A stretch of 64,000 bases of DNA, taken from Agrobacterium cucumeris (GTDB lineage: Bacteria > Pseudomonadota > Alphaproteobacteria > Rhizobiales > Rhizobiaceae). A program made the translations under genes and the position numbers. Under the pieces are notes generated by a model. It did no database searches and was not told the origin of the DNA. It saw nothing but the letters and a program-made list of their open reading frames with translations. The stretch is from contig NZ_CP080388.1 of assembly GCF_030036535.1 (NCBI RefSeq), positions 1,171,001 through 1,235,000 on the forward strand, in the 5' to 3' direction. This document shows, piece after piece, positions 33,194 through 43,829 of this stretch. The first letter of the stretch is position 1; each line of letters begins with the position of its first letter.

Positions 33194-34450
33194 ATGGAGC
33201 AGAAAATGCCCACGCCCGCCGACCCGAATGCGGCGGCACAGAAGGCAAAAACCCAGCGATATGCCTTGCTTTCAGCCATGTTCTTGATGTCGATGTCAGC
33301 CGTAGGGCCTGGCTTCATCACTCAGACGGCGAATTTCACGGTGAAACTGGGCGCCGCATTCGCATTCGCCATTCTCATTTCCATCCTGATCGACTTTGTG
33401 GTGCAGGCCAATATCTGGCGGATCGTCACCATCACCCGCATGCGGGCGCCGGCCATCGCCAATGCCGCCATTCCAGGCTCGGGTTATCTGCTCGCCATCC
33501 TCGTCATCATCGGCGGCCTGTTCTTCAACGTCGGCAATATCGGCGGGGCCGGCCTTGGCTTTAACGCCATGATCGATCTCGACCCGAAGATCGGCGGCGC
33601 AATCGGCGCGCTGGCAGCCATCGGCATCTTCCTGTCGCGCCGGGCGGGTATCGCCATGGACCGCGTCGTTTTCGTGGCCGCTTTCGTCAAGCTCGCGCTG
33701 ATCCTTTATGCGGCATATGTTTCCGGTCCACCGGTGGCGGAAGCTTTCCGCCAGACCTTCCTGCCCGACACCATCGATTTCGTCACCATCACCACCATCG
33801 TCGGCGGCACCGTCGGCGGCTACATCACCTATGCCGGCGCGCACCGCCTGCTGGACAAGGGCATGGTCGGCGTTGAAAATATCAGCGCGGTCAATCGCGC
33901 CGCACTCAGCGGTATCGCGATAACAGGCGTGCTGCGCTACATCCTGTTCCTTGCCATTCTTGGTGTCGTCGCAAGCGGCGTGATCATCGATCTCTCCGGC
34001 AAGGCGGCAAACCCGGCAGGCCAGGCGTTCCACGCCGCCGCCGGCAATATCGGCTACCGTCTGTTCGGTGCGGTGTTCCTCGCCTCTGCCATGACCAGCA
34101 TCATCGGCGCGGCCTATACTTCCGTTTCCTTCCTGACGGCTTTCAAGCCGGAAATGACGGAACGCCAGCGCAATTTCGCGACCGTCGGCTTCATCGCCAT
34201 CTCGCTGATCGCTTATATCATCATCACCACACCGCCCGCGGCCATGCTCGTCTTCGTCGGCGGCCTGAACGGTCTCGTTCTACCGATCGGCCTTTCGATC
34301 TTCATGTATGCAGCATGGAAACGCGCCGACCTGATGCACGGTTATCATTACCCGCGCTGGCTGCTGATACTTGGTGTGCTGACCTGCGCACTCACCTGGT
34401 ATATGGCCTATAAATCGGTCGGCGCGATCTTCGGCCTGCTCGGCTACTGA
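33194..34450 (+). CDS. NRAMP-like transporter of the PxpA operon (YcsG type)
   Basis: A 418-residue membrane protein with about eleven hydrophobic segments. It is distantly NRAMP-like: MSAVGPGFITQTANFTVKLG occupies the place of the metal-binding DPGN motif of true NRAMP proteins, and that motif is absent here. This branch includes B. subtilis YcsG, found with YcsF (PxpA), YcsI and KipIA. The loss of the metal motif suggests uptake of an organic substrate such as 5-oxoproline rather than manganese; this is inference. The start at 33194 has GGAG 7 nt upstream. The second half keeps GAAYTSVSFLTAFKP, a later conserved block. Confidence 0.8.
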   Translation: MEQKMPTPADPNAAAQKAKTQRYALLSAMFLMSMSAVGPGFITQTANFTVKLGAAFAFAILISILIDFVVQANIWRIVTITRMRAPAIANAAIPGSGYLLAILVIIGGLFFNVGNIGGAGLGFNAMIDLDPKIGGAIGALAAIGIFLSRRAGIAMDRVVFVAAFVKLALILYAAYVSGPPVAEAFRQTFLPDTIDFVTITTIVGGTVGGYITYAGAHRLLDKGMVGVENISAVNRAALSGIAITGVLRYILFLAILGVVASGVIIDLSGKAANPAGQAFHAAAGNIGYRLFGAVFLASAMTSIIGAAYTSVSFLTAFKPEMTERQRNFATVGFIAISLIAYIIITTPPAAMLVFVGGLNGLVLPIGLSIFMYAAWKRADLMHGYHYPRWLLILGVLTCALTWYMAYKSVGAIFGLLGY

Positions 34451-34468
34451 CAATAAAGGGAGGCAAAC

Positions 34469-35236
34469 ATGGCCGCTATCGATCTCAACAGCGATCTTGG
34501 CGAAAGTTACGGCGCGTGGCGCATGGGTGATGACGAGGCGATGCTTGCCATCGTTTCCAGCGCCAATATCGCCTGCGGATTTCACGCAGGTGACCCGGCC
34601 GGCATCTACCGCACGGTCAAGGCCGCTGCCGAAAAAGGCGTGGTCGTCGGCGCCCATGTCTCCTATCCGGACCGCGTCGGCTTCGGCCGCCGCGATCTGG
34701 ACGCAACCTCGGAAGAACTGATTGCCGACGTCATCTACCAGATCGGCGCGCTGAAAGGCGTTGCCGCCGCTGCCGGCACCACGGTGCGTTACGTCAAGCC
34801 GCATGGCGCACTTTACAACCGCATCGCCAATGACGCGAAACAGGGACAGGCCGTCATTGATGGCATCAAGGCCATCGATCCGTCGCTGGTCCTGATGGGC
34901 CTTGCCAATGCCCCCATCCTCGATCTTGCCCGCAAGGCGGGCCTTTCTGTCGTCGCCGAAGCCTTTGCCGACCGCGCCTATACGCCTGAAGGCCAGCTGG
35001 TGTCGCGCCGGGAAGCCGGTGCGGTATTGCATGACGCAGCAAAAATCGCCGACCGTATGGTTCAGCTTGCCCGCGAGGGTACGCTGGAGGCGATCGATGG
35101 CAGCATCATAAAAATCGAAGCGCAATCCATCTGCGTGCATGGCGACAGCCCGGGCGCTGTCGCCATCGCCCAGGAAATTCGCCGTCGTTTCGAGGCTGAT
35201 GGCATCGACATCCGCTCCTTCGCATCCAATCGCTGA
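34469..35236 (+). CDS. pxpA: 5-oxoprolinase subunit A (LamB/YcsF)
   Basis: A 255-residue member of the LamB/YcsF family. It starts with the typical [20 protein letters not shown], followed by [42 protein letters not shown] and [14 protein letters not shown]. PxpA, with PxpB and PxpC, forms an ATP-dependent 5-oxoprolinase that opens pyroglutamate to glutamate. GGGAGG sits before the ATG. It follows the transporter by 18 bp. Confidence 0.93.
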   Translation: MAAIDLNSDLGESYGAWRMGDDEAMLAIVSSANIACGFHAGDPAGIYRTVKAAAEKGVVVGAHVSYPDRVGFGRRDLDATSEELIADVIYQIGALKGVAAAAGTTVRYVKPHGALYNRIANDAKQGQAVIDGIKAIDPSLVLMGLANAPILDLARKAGLSVVAEAFADRAYTPEGQLVSRREAGAVLHDAAKIADRMVQLAREGTLEAIDGSIIKIEAQSICVHGDSPGAVAIAQEIRRRFEADGIDIRSFASNR

Positions 35237-35248
35237 AAGGGGTAGTCA

Positions 35249-36058
35249 ATGACGATACCAACATCCTATCTCAACCATACCGACGCCGAAGTCGCCCGAA
35301 AGGCTCGCGCCACCTACCGCGACGGCCTCGTCGCCCCCACTTCCGGCATTGCGCCCGGCTTCACGCAGGCGAACATGATCGTGCTGCCGCGCGACTGGGC
35401 CTTCGATTTCCTGCTCTATGCGCAGCGCAATCCAAAACCTTGCCCGGTGCTCGATGTCTCTGATCCCGGCTCGCCCACCACGCTTCTCGCGCCCGGCGCT
35501 GATCTGAGAACCGACTTGCCGCTTTACCGCATCTGGCGGGACGGCAAGCTTGCCGAGGAAACCGCCGATGCCACCGCCGCCTGGGCGGAGCGCGATGATC
35601 TCGTTGCCTTCCTGATAGGCTGCAGCTTCACCTTCGAAACGCCGATGGTGGAAGCGGGTATCGAAATCCGCCACATGACCGACAAGAGCAATGTGCCGAT
35701 GTACCTCACCAACCGACCTTGCCGCCCGGCCGGCCGGCTGAAGGGCAACATGGTTGTTTCCATGCGGCCGATCCCGGCATCACGCGTCGCCGATGCGGCC
35801 ACCATTTCCGGACGTTTTCCGGCGGTGCATGGCGCACCCGTGCATGTCGGCGCGCCGGAAGAAATTGGCATCACCGACCTCGCAAAACCTGATTTCGGTG
35901 ATGCTGTTCGGATTGAGCCGGGCGAAGTTCCGGTATTCTGGGCCTGCGGCGTGACCCCACAGGCCGCCGTGATGGCATCGGGTGTTCCATTTGCCATTAC
36001 CCATGCGCCGGGCCACATGTTCATCACCGATATTCCCGACACTGCCTATCACGCGTGA
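35249..36058 (+). CDS. DUF1445 / YcsI-type putative hydro-lyase
   Basis: A 269-residue member of the DUF1445 (putative hydro-lyase, YcsI) family. Diagnostic blocks are [79 protein letters not shown] and [13 protein letters not shown]. The fold is related to glutamate cyclase-type D-glutamate/5-oxoproline proteins in mammals (the DGLUCY family shares this domain), which fits the 5-oxoproline context. It is 12 bp after pxpA and 7 bp before the KipIA fusion. The reaction is not established. Confidence 0.9.
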   Translation: MTIPTSYLNHTDAEVARKARATYRDGLVAPTSGIAPGFTQANMIVLPRDWAFDFLLYAQRNPKPCPVLDVSDPGSPTTLLAPGADLRTDLPLYRIWRDGKLAEETADATAAWAERDDLVAFLIGCSFTFETPMVEAGIEIRHMTDKSNVPMYLTNRPCRPAGRLKGNMVVSMRPIPASRVADAATISGRFPAVHGAPVHVGAPEEIGITDLAKPDFGDAVRIEPGEVPVFWACGVTPQAAVMASGVPFAITHAPGHMFITDIPDTAYHA

Positions 36059-36065
36059 GGATATG

Positions 36066-37661
36066 ATGCGTTTTCTCCCCGTCAGCCTCACCACAATCCT
36101 TGTCGAACTCGCCGATCTCGATGAAACGCTGGCGCTGTTCGCCTCGCTTCAGAACGATCCGGTCGAAGGCATTGAAGAGACGGTGCCGGCTGCCCGTACC
36201 CTGATGATCCGTTTCCGCCCTGAGAAAATCGATGCCGAAGCGCTGGCCGCGCGGCTGGCAAGTCGCGATCTCTCGGCAAAAATCGCGCCTTCGGACAATC
36301 TCGTGGAAATCCCCGTCCATTATAATGGCGAGGATCTCGCAGACGTTGCCGAACTGACCGGCATGAGCATCGAAGAGGTGATCCGCCGCCATACCGAAAG
36401 CGAATTCACCGTGGCCTTCTGCGGGTTTGCGCCCGGTTTCGGTTATCTGGTCGGCGGCGATCCGGCCCTGCATGTGCCACGCCGGCAAAGCCCGCGCACC
36501 CGTATTCCCGCCGGCTCGGTGGCGCTGGCCGGCGCTTTCAGCGGCGTCTACCCACAAAACAGTCCCGGCGGCTGGCAGATCATCGGTACCACGCCGGTCA
36601 AGATGTGGGACATTGACCGCGACCCCGGTGCTCTTTTCCAGCCGGGTTATCGCGTGCGTTTCTTCGACATGGACAAGGCCGGCAGAAAAGTTGATATCCC
36701 CGCCCCGGCCGCGCGCGGCTCCGAGAATGCGCCGACAAAAGACGGTCCGCATTTCGAGGTGCTAACCGCGCCGATGCCCGCCATCTTCCAGGATCTTGGC
36801 CGTTTCGGCCAGACCGGGCAGGGTGTTTCCGCCTCCGGCGCTCTGGATCGCGGCGCGTTTAATGCCGCAAACCGCATCGTCGGCAATCCGGTCAACACGC
36901 CCTGTCTTGAACTGACGCTTGGCGGTTTCTCCTTCAAAAGCGCAAGCCGCATCGTCATCGGTATAACCGGTGCGCCCTGCCCCGTTACCATCACTACCGC
37001 GGATCGCAGTTTCGCGGCCAAGACCCCTGGTCTGGTCTCCCTCGAGCCCGGCGATATTGTTGCCTTCGGCCAGCCGCCGAAGGGAATGCGCTGTTATCTT
37101 GCCGTGCGCGGCGGTTTTGATGTCGAGCCGGTGCTCGGCAGTTTCGCAACGGATACACTGGCTGTTGTCGGCCCGGAACCCGTGGGTACAGGTGCAATCC
37201 TGCCGCTCAAGGGCGAGAAGTCTGGTCTTTCCAGTGTGTCGATCGATGAGGTTTCGGCCTTTGATCCTCCGGCAACCGGCGAGGTCGTGACACTGGATGT
37301 CGTTCTCGGCCCCCGCACCGACTGGTTCACACAGAAAGGTATCGAGACCCTGACCGGCCAGCTCTGGCAGGTCACGCCGCAATCAAACCGGGTGGGCATC
37401 CGCCTTGCCGGCGACGTGGCAGTGGAACGTAAGGACAGCGCCGAATTGCCGAGCGAAGGCACAGCGACCGGGGCGATCCAGATTCCCCATAGCGGCCAGC
37501 CGGTTCTATTCCTTGCCGATCACCCCTTGACCGGCGGTTATCCCGTCATCGGCGCGGTAGCGGAATATCATCTCGATCTTGCCGGGCAAATCCCCGTCAA
37601 CGCCAAAATCAAGTTCCGCCCGATCGGCCCCTTCGCCGAAATCGCGACCAAAAACACATAA
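36066..37661 (+). CDS. fused PxpB-PxpC (KipI-KipA, AHS1-AHS2) protein
   Basis: A 531-residue fusion. Residues 1 to about 220 are the KipI/PxpB domain (AHS1), with [15 protein letters not shown] and [18 protein letters not shown]. Residues about 235-525 are the KipA/PxpC domain (AHS2), with [20 protein letters not shown] and [18 protein letters not shown]. These two domains also form the carboxyltransferase module of urea carboxylase. In most bacteria they are separate genes; here they are one chain. The start at 36066 has GAGG 5 nt upstream; ATG 36063 is an alternative. It is followed after 17 bp by a biotin carboxylase gene, so a carboxylase role is as likely as a 5-oxoprolinase role. Confidence 0.92.
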   Translation: MRFLPVSLTTILVELADLDETLALFASLQNDPVEGIEETVPAARTLMIRFRPEKIDAEALAARLASRDLSAKIAPSDNLVEIPVHYNGEDLADVAELTGMSIEEVIRRHTESEFTVAFCGFAPGFGYLVGGDPALHVPRRQSPRTRIPAGSVALAGAFSGVYPQNSPGGWQIIGTTPVKMWDIDRDPGALFQPGYRVRFFDMDKAGRKVDIPAPAARGSENAPTKDGPHFEVLTAPMPAIFQDLGRFGQTGQGVSASGALDRGAFNAANRIVGNPVNTPCLELTLGGFSFKSASRIVIGITGAPCPVTITTADRSFAAKTPGLVSLEPGDIVAFGQPPKGMRCYLAVRGGFDVEPVLGSFATDTLAVVGPEPVGTGAILPLKGEKSGLSSVSIDEVSAFDPPATGEVVTLDVVLGPRTDWFTQKGIETLTGQLWQVTPQSNRVGIRLAGDVAVERKDSAELPSEGTATGAIQIPHSGQPVLFLADHPLTGGYPVIGAVAEYHLDLAGQIPVNAKIKFRPIGPFAEIATKNT

Positions 37662-37678
37662 TTTCGAGGAGAAGAGCG

Positions 37679-39409
37679 ATGAAAAAAGTGCTGATTGCCA
37701 ATCGCGGCGAGATCGCCGTGCGCATCATCCGCGCATGTCGCGATTACGGCCTGCAATCGGTCGCCGTTTATGCCGATCCAGACCAGGATGCGCTTTTCGT
37801 CCGGCTGGCGGATGAGGCATATGCGCTGGAGGGCGTGCGCCCTGCCGAGACCTATCTCGATATCACCAAGCTGATCGCAATTGCCAAACGCGCCGGCGCC
37901 GATGCCGTGCATCCCGGTTACGGCTTCCTGTCCGAACGCGCCGAATTTGCGCAAGCTGTTCTCGATGCCGGACTGATCTGGATCGGTCCCGATCCTCACG
38001 TCATCGAAGCATTGGGAGACAAGGTCGAGGCGCGGCGCATCGCCACCGGCGTCGGCGCGCCGCTGGTTGCCGGCAGCGACGGCCCGGTTTCTTCCGCAGC
38101 CGAAGTCACTGCCTTTGCCGAAGAGTACGGCCTGCCCGTCGCGATCAAGGCGGCGCATGGCGGCGGCGGGCGCGGCCTTAAAGTGGCGTGGAAGATGGAG
38201 GAGATTGCCGATCTCTATGAATCCGCCGTGCGCGAGGCGACAGCCGCTTTTGGCCGTGGCGAGTGTTTTCTGGAACGCTTTCTCGACCGCCCACGCCACA
38301 TTGAGGCACAGGTTATCGCTGACAAGCACGGCAATGTACTGGTGCTCGGCACCCGCGACTGCTCGCTGCAGCGCCGGAACCAGAAACTGATCGAGGAGGC
38401 TCCTGCCCCCTTCCTCTCCGACGAGCAACGCCGGAAAATCCATGACGCCGCCAAGGCAATCTGTGCCGCAGCCGGTTATTCCGGCGCCGGCACCGTCGAA
38501 TTCCTGCTCGGCGTTGATGGCACGATTTCCTTCCTCGAGGTCAATACGCGCCTGCAGGTGGAACATCCCGTTACCGAAGAAACCACCGGCATTGATCTCG
38601 TCATTGAGCAGTTCCGTATTGCTGAAGGCCACAAGCTTCGTGTGCTTGAAACACCGGAACCGCGCGGCCACTCCATGGAATTCCGCATCAATGCCGAAGA
38701 TCCCGGCCGCGGCTTTCTGCCGACGCCCGGCTCGATCTCGGTTTTCGATGCGCCCTCCGGCCCCGGCATTCGCATGGATAGCGGCGTTGTCAGTGGCTCC
38801 AGCGTGCCTGGTGTGTTCGATTCGCTGATGGCGAAGCTCATCGTCACCGGTGTGGATCGCGATCAGGTTCTGCGTCGTGCCCGCCGCGCGCTCAAGGAAT
38901 TCCGCATCGAGGGTATCGCCACCGTTCTGCCATTCCATCGCGCCGCAATCGAGACGGATGATTTCATCGGCACGGATGGTTTCAAGGTTCATACCCGCTG
39001 GATCGAGACCGATTTCGCCGCCATGCCCGACGCCATGGAGCGCCCGGCACCGGCCGATGACCCGTCGATAACCCGCACCTTTCTGGAAATCGACGGCAAG
39101 CGCGTCTCCGTCGGACTGCCGAGCCTGCTGCTATCAGGGCTTGGTGCCGTCAGCGGCGGGAATACGGCTGCTCCCGGTGCTGCGATCAAGGAAAAGGAAG
39201 GCGAAATCATTGCCCCCGTTTCCGGCACCCTGCAATCTTTCAAGGTGAAAGACGGTGATGTGGTTTCCGAAGGCGATCTGCTGGCCGTCATGGAAGCCAT
39301 GAAGATGGAGACACAAATTGTCGCCACCAAGGCCGGAAAAGTGCGCCTGATCGTCAAGGAAGGCGACTATCTGCAGGCGGGCGCAGCCCTCCTCGACATA
39401 GCCGGCTAA
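37679..39409 (+). CDS. biotin carboxylase with C-terminal biotinyl domain
   Basis: A 576-residue AccC-type protein. The biotin carboxylase part (1 to about 450) has [88 protein letters not shown] and [18 protein letters not shown] linker leads to a biotinyl-carrier domain at about 505-575 with EAMKMETQI, biotin-lysine K542. It is larger than AccC (about 450) and shorter than most propionyl/methylcrotonyl carboxylase alpha chains (about 660). No acyl-CoA carboxyltransferase gene is adjacent; the only candidate partner is the KipIA fusion. It is the last gene of the operon. Confidence 0.93.
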   Translation: MKKVLIANRGEIAVRIIRACRDYGLQSVAVYADPDQDALFVRLADEAYALEGVRPAETYLDITKLIAIAKRAGADAVHPGYGFLSERAEFAQAVLDAGLIWIGPDPHVIEALGDKVEARRIATGVGAPLVAGSDGPVSSAAEVTAFAEEYGLPVAIKAAHGGGGRGLKVAWKMEEIADLYESAVREATAAFGRGECFLERFLDRPRHIEAQVIADKHGNVLVLGTRDCSLQRRNQKLIEEAPAPFLSDEQRRKIHDAAKAICAAAGYSGAGTVEFLLGVDGTISFLEVNTRLQVEHPVTEETTGIDLVIEQFRIAEGHKLRVLETPEPRGHSMEFRINAEDPGRGFLPTPGSISVFDAPSGPGIRMDSGVVSGSSVPGVFDSLMAKLIVTGVDRDQVLRRARRALKEFRIEGIATVLPFHRAAIETDDFIGTDGFKVHTRWIETDFAAMPDAMERPAPADDPSITRTFLEIDGKRVSVGLPSLLLSGLGAVSGGNTAAPGAAIKEKEGEIIAPVSGTLQSFKVKDGDVVSEGDLLAVMEAMKMETQIVATKAGKVRLIVKEGDYLQAGAALLDIAG

Positions 39410-39520
39410 TATACGTCGGATCTGCCGGCCTCACAATTGCAGATCGCGCATCTCCGGCGGCGGAACCCTTTCGCCGCCGGGCCGTTTATGGCGCGACCTG
39501 CTAACCATCGTGAGGGAAAT

Positions 39521-41008
39521 ATGGCCGGACGCACCTTGCTTCAATTCTTCCATTGGTATTATCCGGACGGAGGGAAATTATGGAGCGAGGTGGCCGAAAA
39601 GGCCGAAAGCCTTGCCAAAATGGGCATCACCGATATCTGGCTGCCACCGGCCTATAAAGGCGCTGCCGGTGGTTATTCGGTCGGGTACGATACCTACGAT
39701 CTCTTTGACCTCGGTGAATTCGACCAGAAGGGCACCGTCGCAACCAAATACGGTGATCGCGCCGCCCTTGAACACGCCGGCCGGACGCTGAAGGAAAACG
39801 GTATCCGTGTCATCCATGATGTGGTTCTCAACCACAAGATGGGGGCGGATGAGAAAGAGAAAGTTCGGGTTCGCCGCGTCAATCCCGAAGACCGCACTGA
39901 TATCGACGACGAGGATTTTCAGGCGCTCGCCTATACCAAATTCACTTTTCCCGGGCGAAAAGGCGCACATTCCAAGTTCATTTGGGATTTGAAATGCTTC
40001 AGCGGCGTGGACCACATCGAGGAGCCGACTGAAGACGGCATTTTTCGTCTCGTCAACGAATATGGCGATGGCGAGTGGAACGAAGAGGTCGATCAGGAAA
40101 ACGGCAATTTCGACTATCTGATGGGCGCTGACGTCGAGTTCAGAAATCGGGCGGTTTACGAGGAGCTCAAATATTGGGGCCGATGGCTCTCCGAGCAGGT
40201 GCAGGTCGATGGCTTCCGTCTGGATGCCGCCAAACATATTCCAGCATGGTTCTTCCGCGACTGGGTCGGCCATATGCGTGAGACTGTCGATCCCGATCTT
40301 TTTGTCGTGGCGGAATATTGGCATCCCGATATCGACGCGCTGAAAAGCTATCTTGAACTGGTCGACAAGCAGTTGATGCTTTTTGACGTTGCCCTTCACC
40401 ATCGCTTCCACGACGCAGCAAAACAGGGTGGCGATTTCGACATGCGCAGTATCTTCGACGGCTCGCTGGTAGCGGCCGTTCCCGACCATGCCGTCACGCT
40501 GGTCGACAATCATGACACGCAGCCGCTGCAATCACTGGAAGCGCCGGTGGAACCCTGGTTCAAACCGCTGGCCTATGCGATCATTCTGCTGCGTGAAGAG
40601 GGCGTTCCCTGCGTCTTTTATCCGGATTTGTTCGGCACGAGTTACACCGACACCGGCAATGACGGCAACGAGCACAAAATCGACATTCCAGCGATCGAAT
40701 GCCTGCCGAAGCTCATTGAAGCGCGCAGCCGTTTCGCCAACGGTTCGCAGACGGACATTCTCGATGATCCAAGCTGCATAGCCTTTATTCGCCACGGCAC
40801 TGCCGATGCCCCGGGCTGCGTTGTGGTGATGTCGAACGGCGAACCGGCGGAAAAGCAGATTGATCTCGGACCGGACCATGCAGGCACGGTCTGGCGGGAC
40901 TTTCTGGAGCATCGAGACGAAAAAATCACCCTCGACGATAGCGGCAGCGGCGTCTTCCCCACCAATGGCGGCAGCGTCAGTGTATGGGTTTCAGCCGAAG
41001 CCGAGTGA
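39521..41008 (+). CDS. amyA: cytoplasmic alpha-amylase
   Basis: A 495-residue GH13 amylase without signal peptide. It matches the Bacillus-AmyS/E. coli-AmyA branch: [20 protein letters not shown] at the N-terminus, [15 protein letters not shown] (region I), [13 protein letters not shown] with the nucleophile D (region II), [11 protein letters not shown] with the general acid E (region III) and [14 protein letters not shown] (region IV). It hydrolyses internal alpha-1,4 bonds, probably of glycogen-derived glucans in the cytoplasm. GAGGG is 4-8 nt before the ATG at 39521. It converges with soxR. Confidence 0.93.
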   Translation: MAGRTLLQFFHWYYPDGGKLWSEVAEKAESLAKMGITDIWLPPAYKGAAGGYSVGYDTYDLFDLGEFDQKGTVATKYGDRAALEHAGRTLKENGIRVIHDVVLNHKMGADEKEKVRVRRVNPEDRTDIDDEDFQALAYTKFTFPGRKGAHSKFIWDLKCFSGVDHIEEPTEDGIFRLVNEYGDGEWNEEVDQENGNFDYLMGADVEFRNRAVYEELKYWGRWLSEQVQVDGFRLDAAKHIPAWFFRDWVGHMRETVDPDLFVVAEYWHPDIDALKSYLELVDKQLMLFDVALHHRFHDAAKQGGDFDMRSIFDGSLVAAVPDHAVTLVDNHDTQPLQSLEAPVEPWFKPLAYAIILLREEGVPCVFYPDLFGTSYTDTGNDGNEHKIDIPAIECLPKLIEARSRFANGSQTDILDDPSCIAFIRHGTADAPGCVVVMSNGEPAEKQIDLGPDHAGTVWRDFLEHRDEKITLDDSGSGVFPTNGGSVSVWVSAEAE

Positions 41009-41031
41009 GGGCAACCACGAGGAAATATCCC

Positions 41032-41487
41032 TCATTCACCGGGTACGAGACGGCGCGGACCTGCGCCGTCATCGGCCAGGACATCGTTCGGATTGCGTAG
41101 CGGACAATCGTCCAAAGAAAGGCAACCGCAACCGATGCAGCCGGTAAGCTGGTCGCGCAGCATCACCAGATTGTTGATGCGAAGCTGAAGCATCTCCCGC
41201 CAGGACTGTGAGAACCGTCGCCAGTCCGCCGCCGTCGCTACCCGATCCTGTGGCAAATCCGCCATCGCATCCCTGATGATGCTGAGCTGGATACCGGCCC
41301 GCTGGGCGATTCGGATGATGGCTATACGCCGAAGGACGGCGCGATGATAACGGCGCTGATTACCGGCAGTACGCCAGCCCTCGATCAAGCCCTTTGCTTC
41401 GTAAAAATGGATGGTGGAAACCGCAACGCCGCTACGATGGGCAACCTCCCCCACCGTCAGGCTATGCTTGAACACGGTACTTTCCAT
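41032..41487 (-). CDS. soxR: redox-sensitive regulator SoxR
   Basis: A 151-residue MerR-family regulator with a [2Fe-2S] sensor. The winged helix has TVGEVAHRSGVAVSTIHFYE and GLIEGWRTAGNQRRY. The cluster cysteines are in CIGCGCLSLDDCPL (C-x2-C-x-C-x5-C), the exact SoxR spacing. Oxidation by redox-cycling compounds turns it into an activator. A perfect SoxR box lies in its own promoter at 41559-41576, so autoregulation is expected. Start 41487 is preceded by AGGAG. From memory it corresponds to the C58 linear-chromosome soxR. Confidence 0.95.
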   Translation of the reverse strand: MESTVFKHSLTVGEVAHRSGVAVSTIHFYEAKGLIEGWRTAGNQRRYHRAVLRRIAIIRIAQRAGIQLSIIRDAMADLPQDRVATAADWRRFSQSWREMLQLRINNLVMLRDQLTGCIGCGCLSLDDCPLRNPNDVLADDGAGPRRLVPGE

Positions 41488-41548
41488 TCTGGCTCCTGTT
41501 TCCGGAACGATTTCCGCTCGGAAACGCGGAAACTCGTTGAAGAGCAGC

Positions 41549-41580
41549 CGGTATAATTCCTCAACTATAGTTGAGGTCAA
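41549..41580 (-). promoter_or_regulatory. SoxR box and soxR promoter
   Basis: CCTCAACTATAGTTGAGG (41559-41576) is a perfect 18-bp palindrome that matches the SoxR-box consensus. On the minus strand it lies between TTGACC (41575-41580) and TTATAC (41551-41556), with a spacer longer than 17 bp as in MerR-type promoters. It points into soxR. Confidence 0.88.
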
Positions 41581-41593
41581 TAGGTGGATGGTC

Positions 41594-41619
41594 AAAAAAA
41601 GAGGCGCCCGGTGGGCGCC
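41594..41619 (-). terminator. terminator of the TonB-receptor gene
   Basis: GGCGCCC-ACC-GGGCGCC on the minus strand is followed by TCTTTTTTT. It lies 28 bp after the receptor stop and just before the soxR promoter, so it insulates soxR. Confidence 0.85.
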
Positions 41620-41646
41620 CCTTCAAATCCTGCAAACAAGGCGTGA

Positions 41647-43755
41647 TCAGAACTTCGCCGTCATGCTGATCCAGAAACGTCGGCCTTCCATGACGGTGTT
41701 GAAATCATCAGTGCCGACATCCTTGTCGAAGACGTTGTAGACCGCAGCGTTAAGATCGACATTTTCGGCAACCGCATATTTCGCACCGATATCGAGGGTG
41801 GTGTAGGCCTCATATTTGCGCCCGGCCTTACCATTGATCGTCACCGGCGTACCATTGGTGCCGATACGCGGTCCGGCATTGATTTCCGATCCGTGATAGT
41901 TGATCGAGGCCCAGGCTTCTAGACCATCGATCGGTGTCACCCAGTCACCCCGCAGATTGGCCATATGCTCCGGTGTCCGCGCCAGCGGGAAACCTTCATA
42001 ATCACCGGTTTTCTGCTCGGAATGAGTATAGGTGTAGTTACCGCGCAGCGTCAGTTCCGGCGTCGCATACCAGGTTGCCGTCAACTCCACACCCTGAATC
42101 ACCGCATCGTCGATATTGTAGTTATACCAGAGGCGATAATTGCGGTCCTCGCTCCAGCGGGCAGGCGTTCCATCCGGATTGAGCACCAGCGCGTTGGAAA
42201 TCTTGTCCTTGAAATCGGTGTAGAAATAGGTAGCGCCAAGAGCGACATCGCCATTGTCCCAGAGTGCGGCCACTTCGTAGCTCGTGCTCTTTTCCGCCTC
42301 CAGGTTTGGATCGCCGATAATCACGCCGCAAGTGCCACTCGGACCATAGGTGCAACCACCGCCGCCGGTCGTATAGGCATAGCCCGGCGCGACCTGGCGG
42401 ATTTCAGGCGCACGGAAACCGGTGGAAATGCCGCCCTTGATGGTCAGCTCCTCCGTCGCACTCCAGACACCATAAAGGCGCGGACTGAAATGATTGCCGT
42501 ATTTTTCATGGTTATCGAGACGCAGACCACCGGTCAGCGCGAAATTATCGACAATGCGCCACTCATCCTCGACAAAAAGCGCCCATTGGGTTGCCGAGAA
42601 TGTTTCGTCGAGATTGGTGCGGCGTCCGGGGTTCTGGTCCGTAAGACGCGCCTCAAAATATTGGCCGCCCGTCACCAGCGTGTGGTTTCCGTACAATTCG
42701 AAGGGCGTGGTGAACTTGCCGTCCAGAACGGTATTGCGCACTTCCGGCGAGCGCGGATTTTCGGTCACACGTCCCGTGCGGATATTTCGGGTGAAATTGG
42801 TGCGCTCCGCCCATTCCTGCTGGAAGGAGAATTCGGATGTGGTCGGCCCCCAGCGGCCGGTATGCGACAAGGACCAATGGTCGCGCGTATTGGTGTTGTA
42901 GGTGCCGTTGGCGTCAGTCGCCGCCAGCGTGTCGCCAGGCTCTGCGCTGCGGCGAAGCCGCGTCTTGCCACCGTCGAGATAGATGTCGTGGTCTTCATTC
43001 GGCGTAAACGTCAGACGGCCGTTGAAGTCATATTCCTTGGCGCCCGTGGTGCCGTTGAGGACGCTATCTTCGCCGCGTGTGAAGCCCCTGCCCCAGACCT
43101 GCAGGCCCAGCTGGTCTTTCAGGATCGGCCCATTGGCATACCAGGAGACCTGGCCGCTATTGCCGAATTTGGAATGCTGCTGAACCGTACCCTCGGTGGT
43201 GACGGAGCCGGACCAGACATCGCCAACCTTACGGGTGATGATGTTGATGACGCCGCCCATCGCATCTGAACCATAAAGCGAGGACATCGGCCCACGCACG
43301 ACCTCGATGCGCTCAATCGCCGAAACCGGCGGCACGAAGCTCTGTTCGAAACCGGAATTACCGTTAGTGCGGGCATCGCGGGTGCTCTGCCGCTTGCCGT
43401 CAACGAGGACCAGCGTGTAAGCGCCGGGCAATCCGCGAATGAAAATATCCTTTTCATTGGCGATGCCGGTGACAGACACACCCTGCACTTCACGCAGAGC
43501 ATCCGTCAGATCGCGATAGGATCCCTTTTCCAGATCCTCGCGCGTGACAACGGTGATGCTGGCAGGCGCATCCTTCACATTCTGCTCGAAGCCGGATGCA
43601 GTGACGACGATCTGCTGGAGAACCGTCGTTCCATCGGATGCCTGCTGCGCATAAACGGGCAGAGCAAAGCCCAGCGCCGTTCCGGCCATTGCTGCCGAAA
43701 GACCGGCCTTTATTATTGTCGCAGCGTTGTTCCGGCCGCGGTACTTCAATTCCAT
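41647..43755 (-). CDS. TonB-dependent outer-membrane receptor (CirA/FepA-like)
   Basis: A 702-residue TonB-dependent receptor. The signal peptide ends near PVYAQQ. A TonB box-like segment TVLQQIVVTASG follows, then the plug domain (about 55-165, with FIRGLPGAYTLVLVDGKR and VVRGPMSSLYGSDAMGGVIN) and a 22-strand barrel that ends in the aromatic residue of RFWISMTAKF. The type resembles colicin I/catecholate siderophore receptors; the ligand is unknown. The ATG at 43755 has GGGGG 6 nt before it; an earlier ATG at 43770 has none. A candidate Irr box is upstream, so iron control is likely. Confidence 0.9.
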   Translation of the reverse strand: MELKYRGRNNAATIIKAGLSAAMAGTALGFALPVYAQQASDGTTVLQQIVVTASGFEQNVKDAPASITVVTREDLEKGSYRDLTDALREVQGVSVTGIANEKDIFIRGLPGAYTLVLVDGKRQSTRDARTNGNSGFEQSFVPPVSAIERIEVVRGPMSSLYGSDAMGGVINIITRKVGDVWSGSVTTEGTVQQHSKFGNSGQVSWYANGPILKDQLGLQVWGRGFTRGEDSVLNGTTGAKEYDFNGRLTFTPNEDHDIYLDGGKTRLRRSAEPGDTLAATDANGTYNTNTRDHWSLSHTGRWGPTTSEFSFQQEWAERTNFTRNIRTGRVTENPRSPEVRNTVLDGKFTTPFELYGNHTLVTGGQYFEARLTDQNPGRRTNLDETFSATQWALFVEDEWRIVDNFALTGGLRLDNHEKYGNHFSPRLYGVWSATEELTIKGGISTGFRAPEIRQVAPGYAYTTGGGGCTYGPSGTCGVIIGDPNLEAEKSTSYEVAALWDNGDVALGATYFYTDFKDKISNALVLNPDGTPARWSEDRNYRLWYNYNIDDAVIQGVELTATWYATPELTLRGNYTYTHSEQKTGDYEGFPLARTPEHMANLRGDWVTPIDGLEAWASINYHGSEINAGPRIGTNGTPVTINGKAGRKYEAYTTLDIGAKYAVAENVDLNAAVYNVFDKDVGTDDFNTVMEGRRFWISMTAKF

Positions 43756-43829
43756 GTTACGCCCCCGCATTTAACTTGAGAATTTAACCCCACTTATTTA
43801 GGAGGGAGTGCGGGCGCAATGCGTTTGTT

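Noticed and set aside
37568..38992. Open frame of 474 codons opposite the biotin carboxylase
   Set aside because: The plus-strand gene is beyond doubt; the other frame is a shadow.
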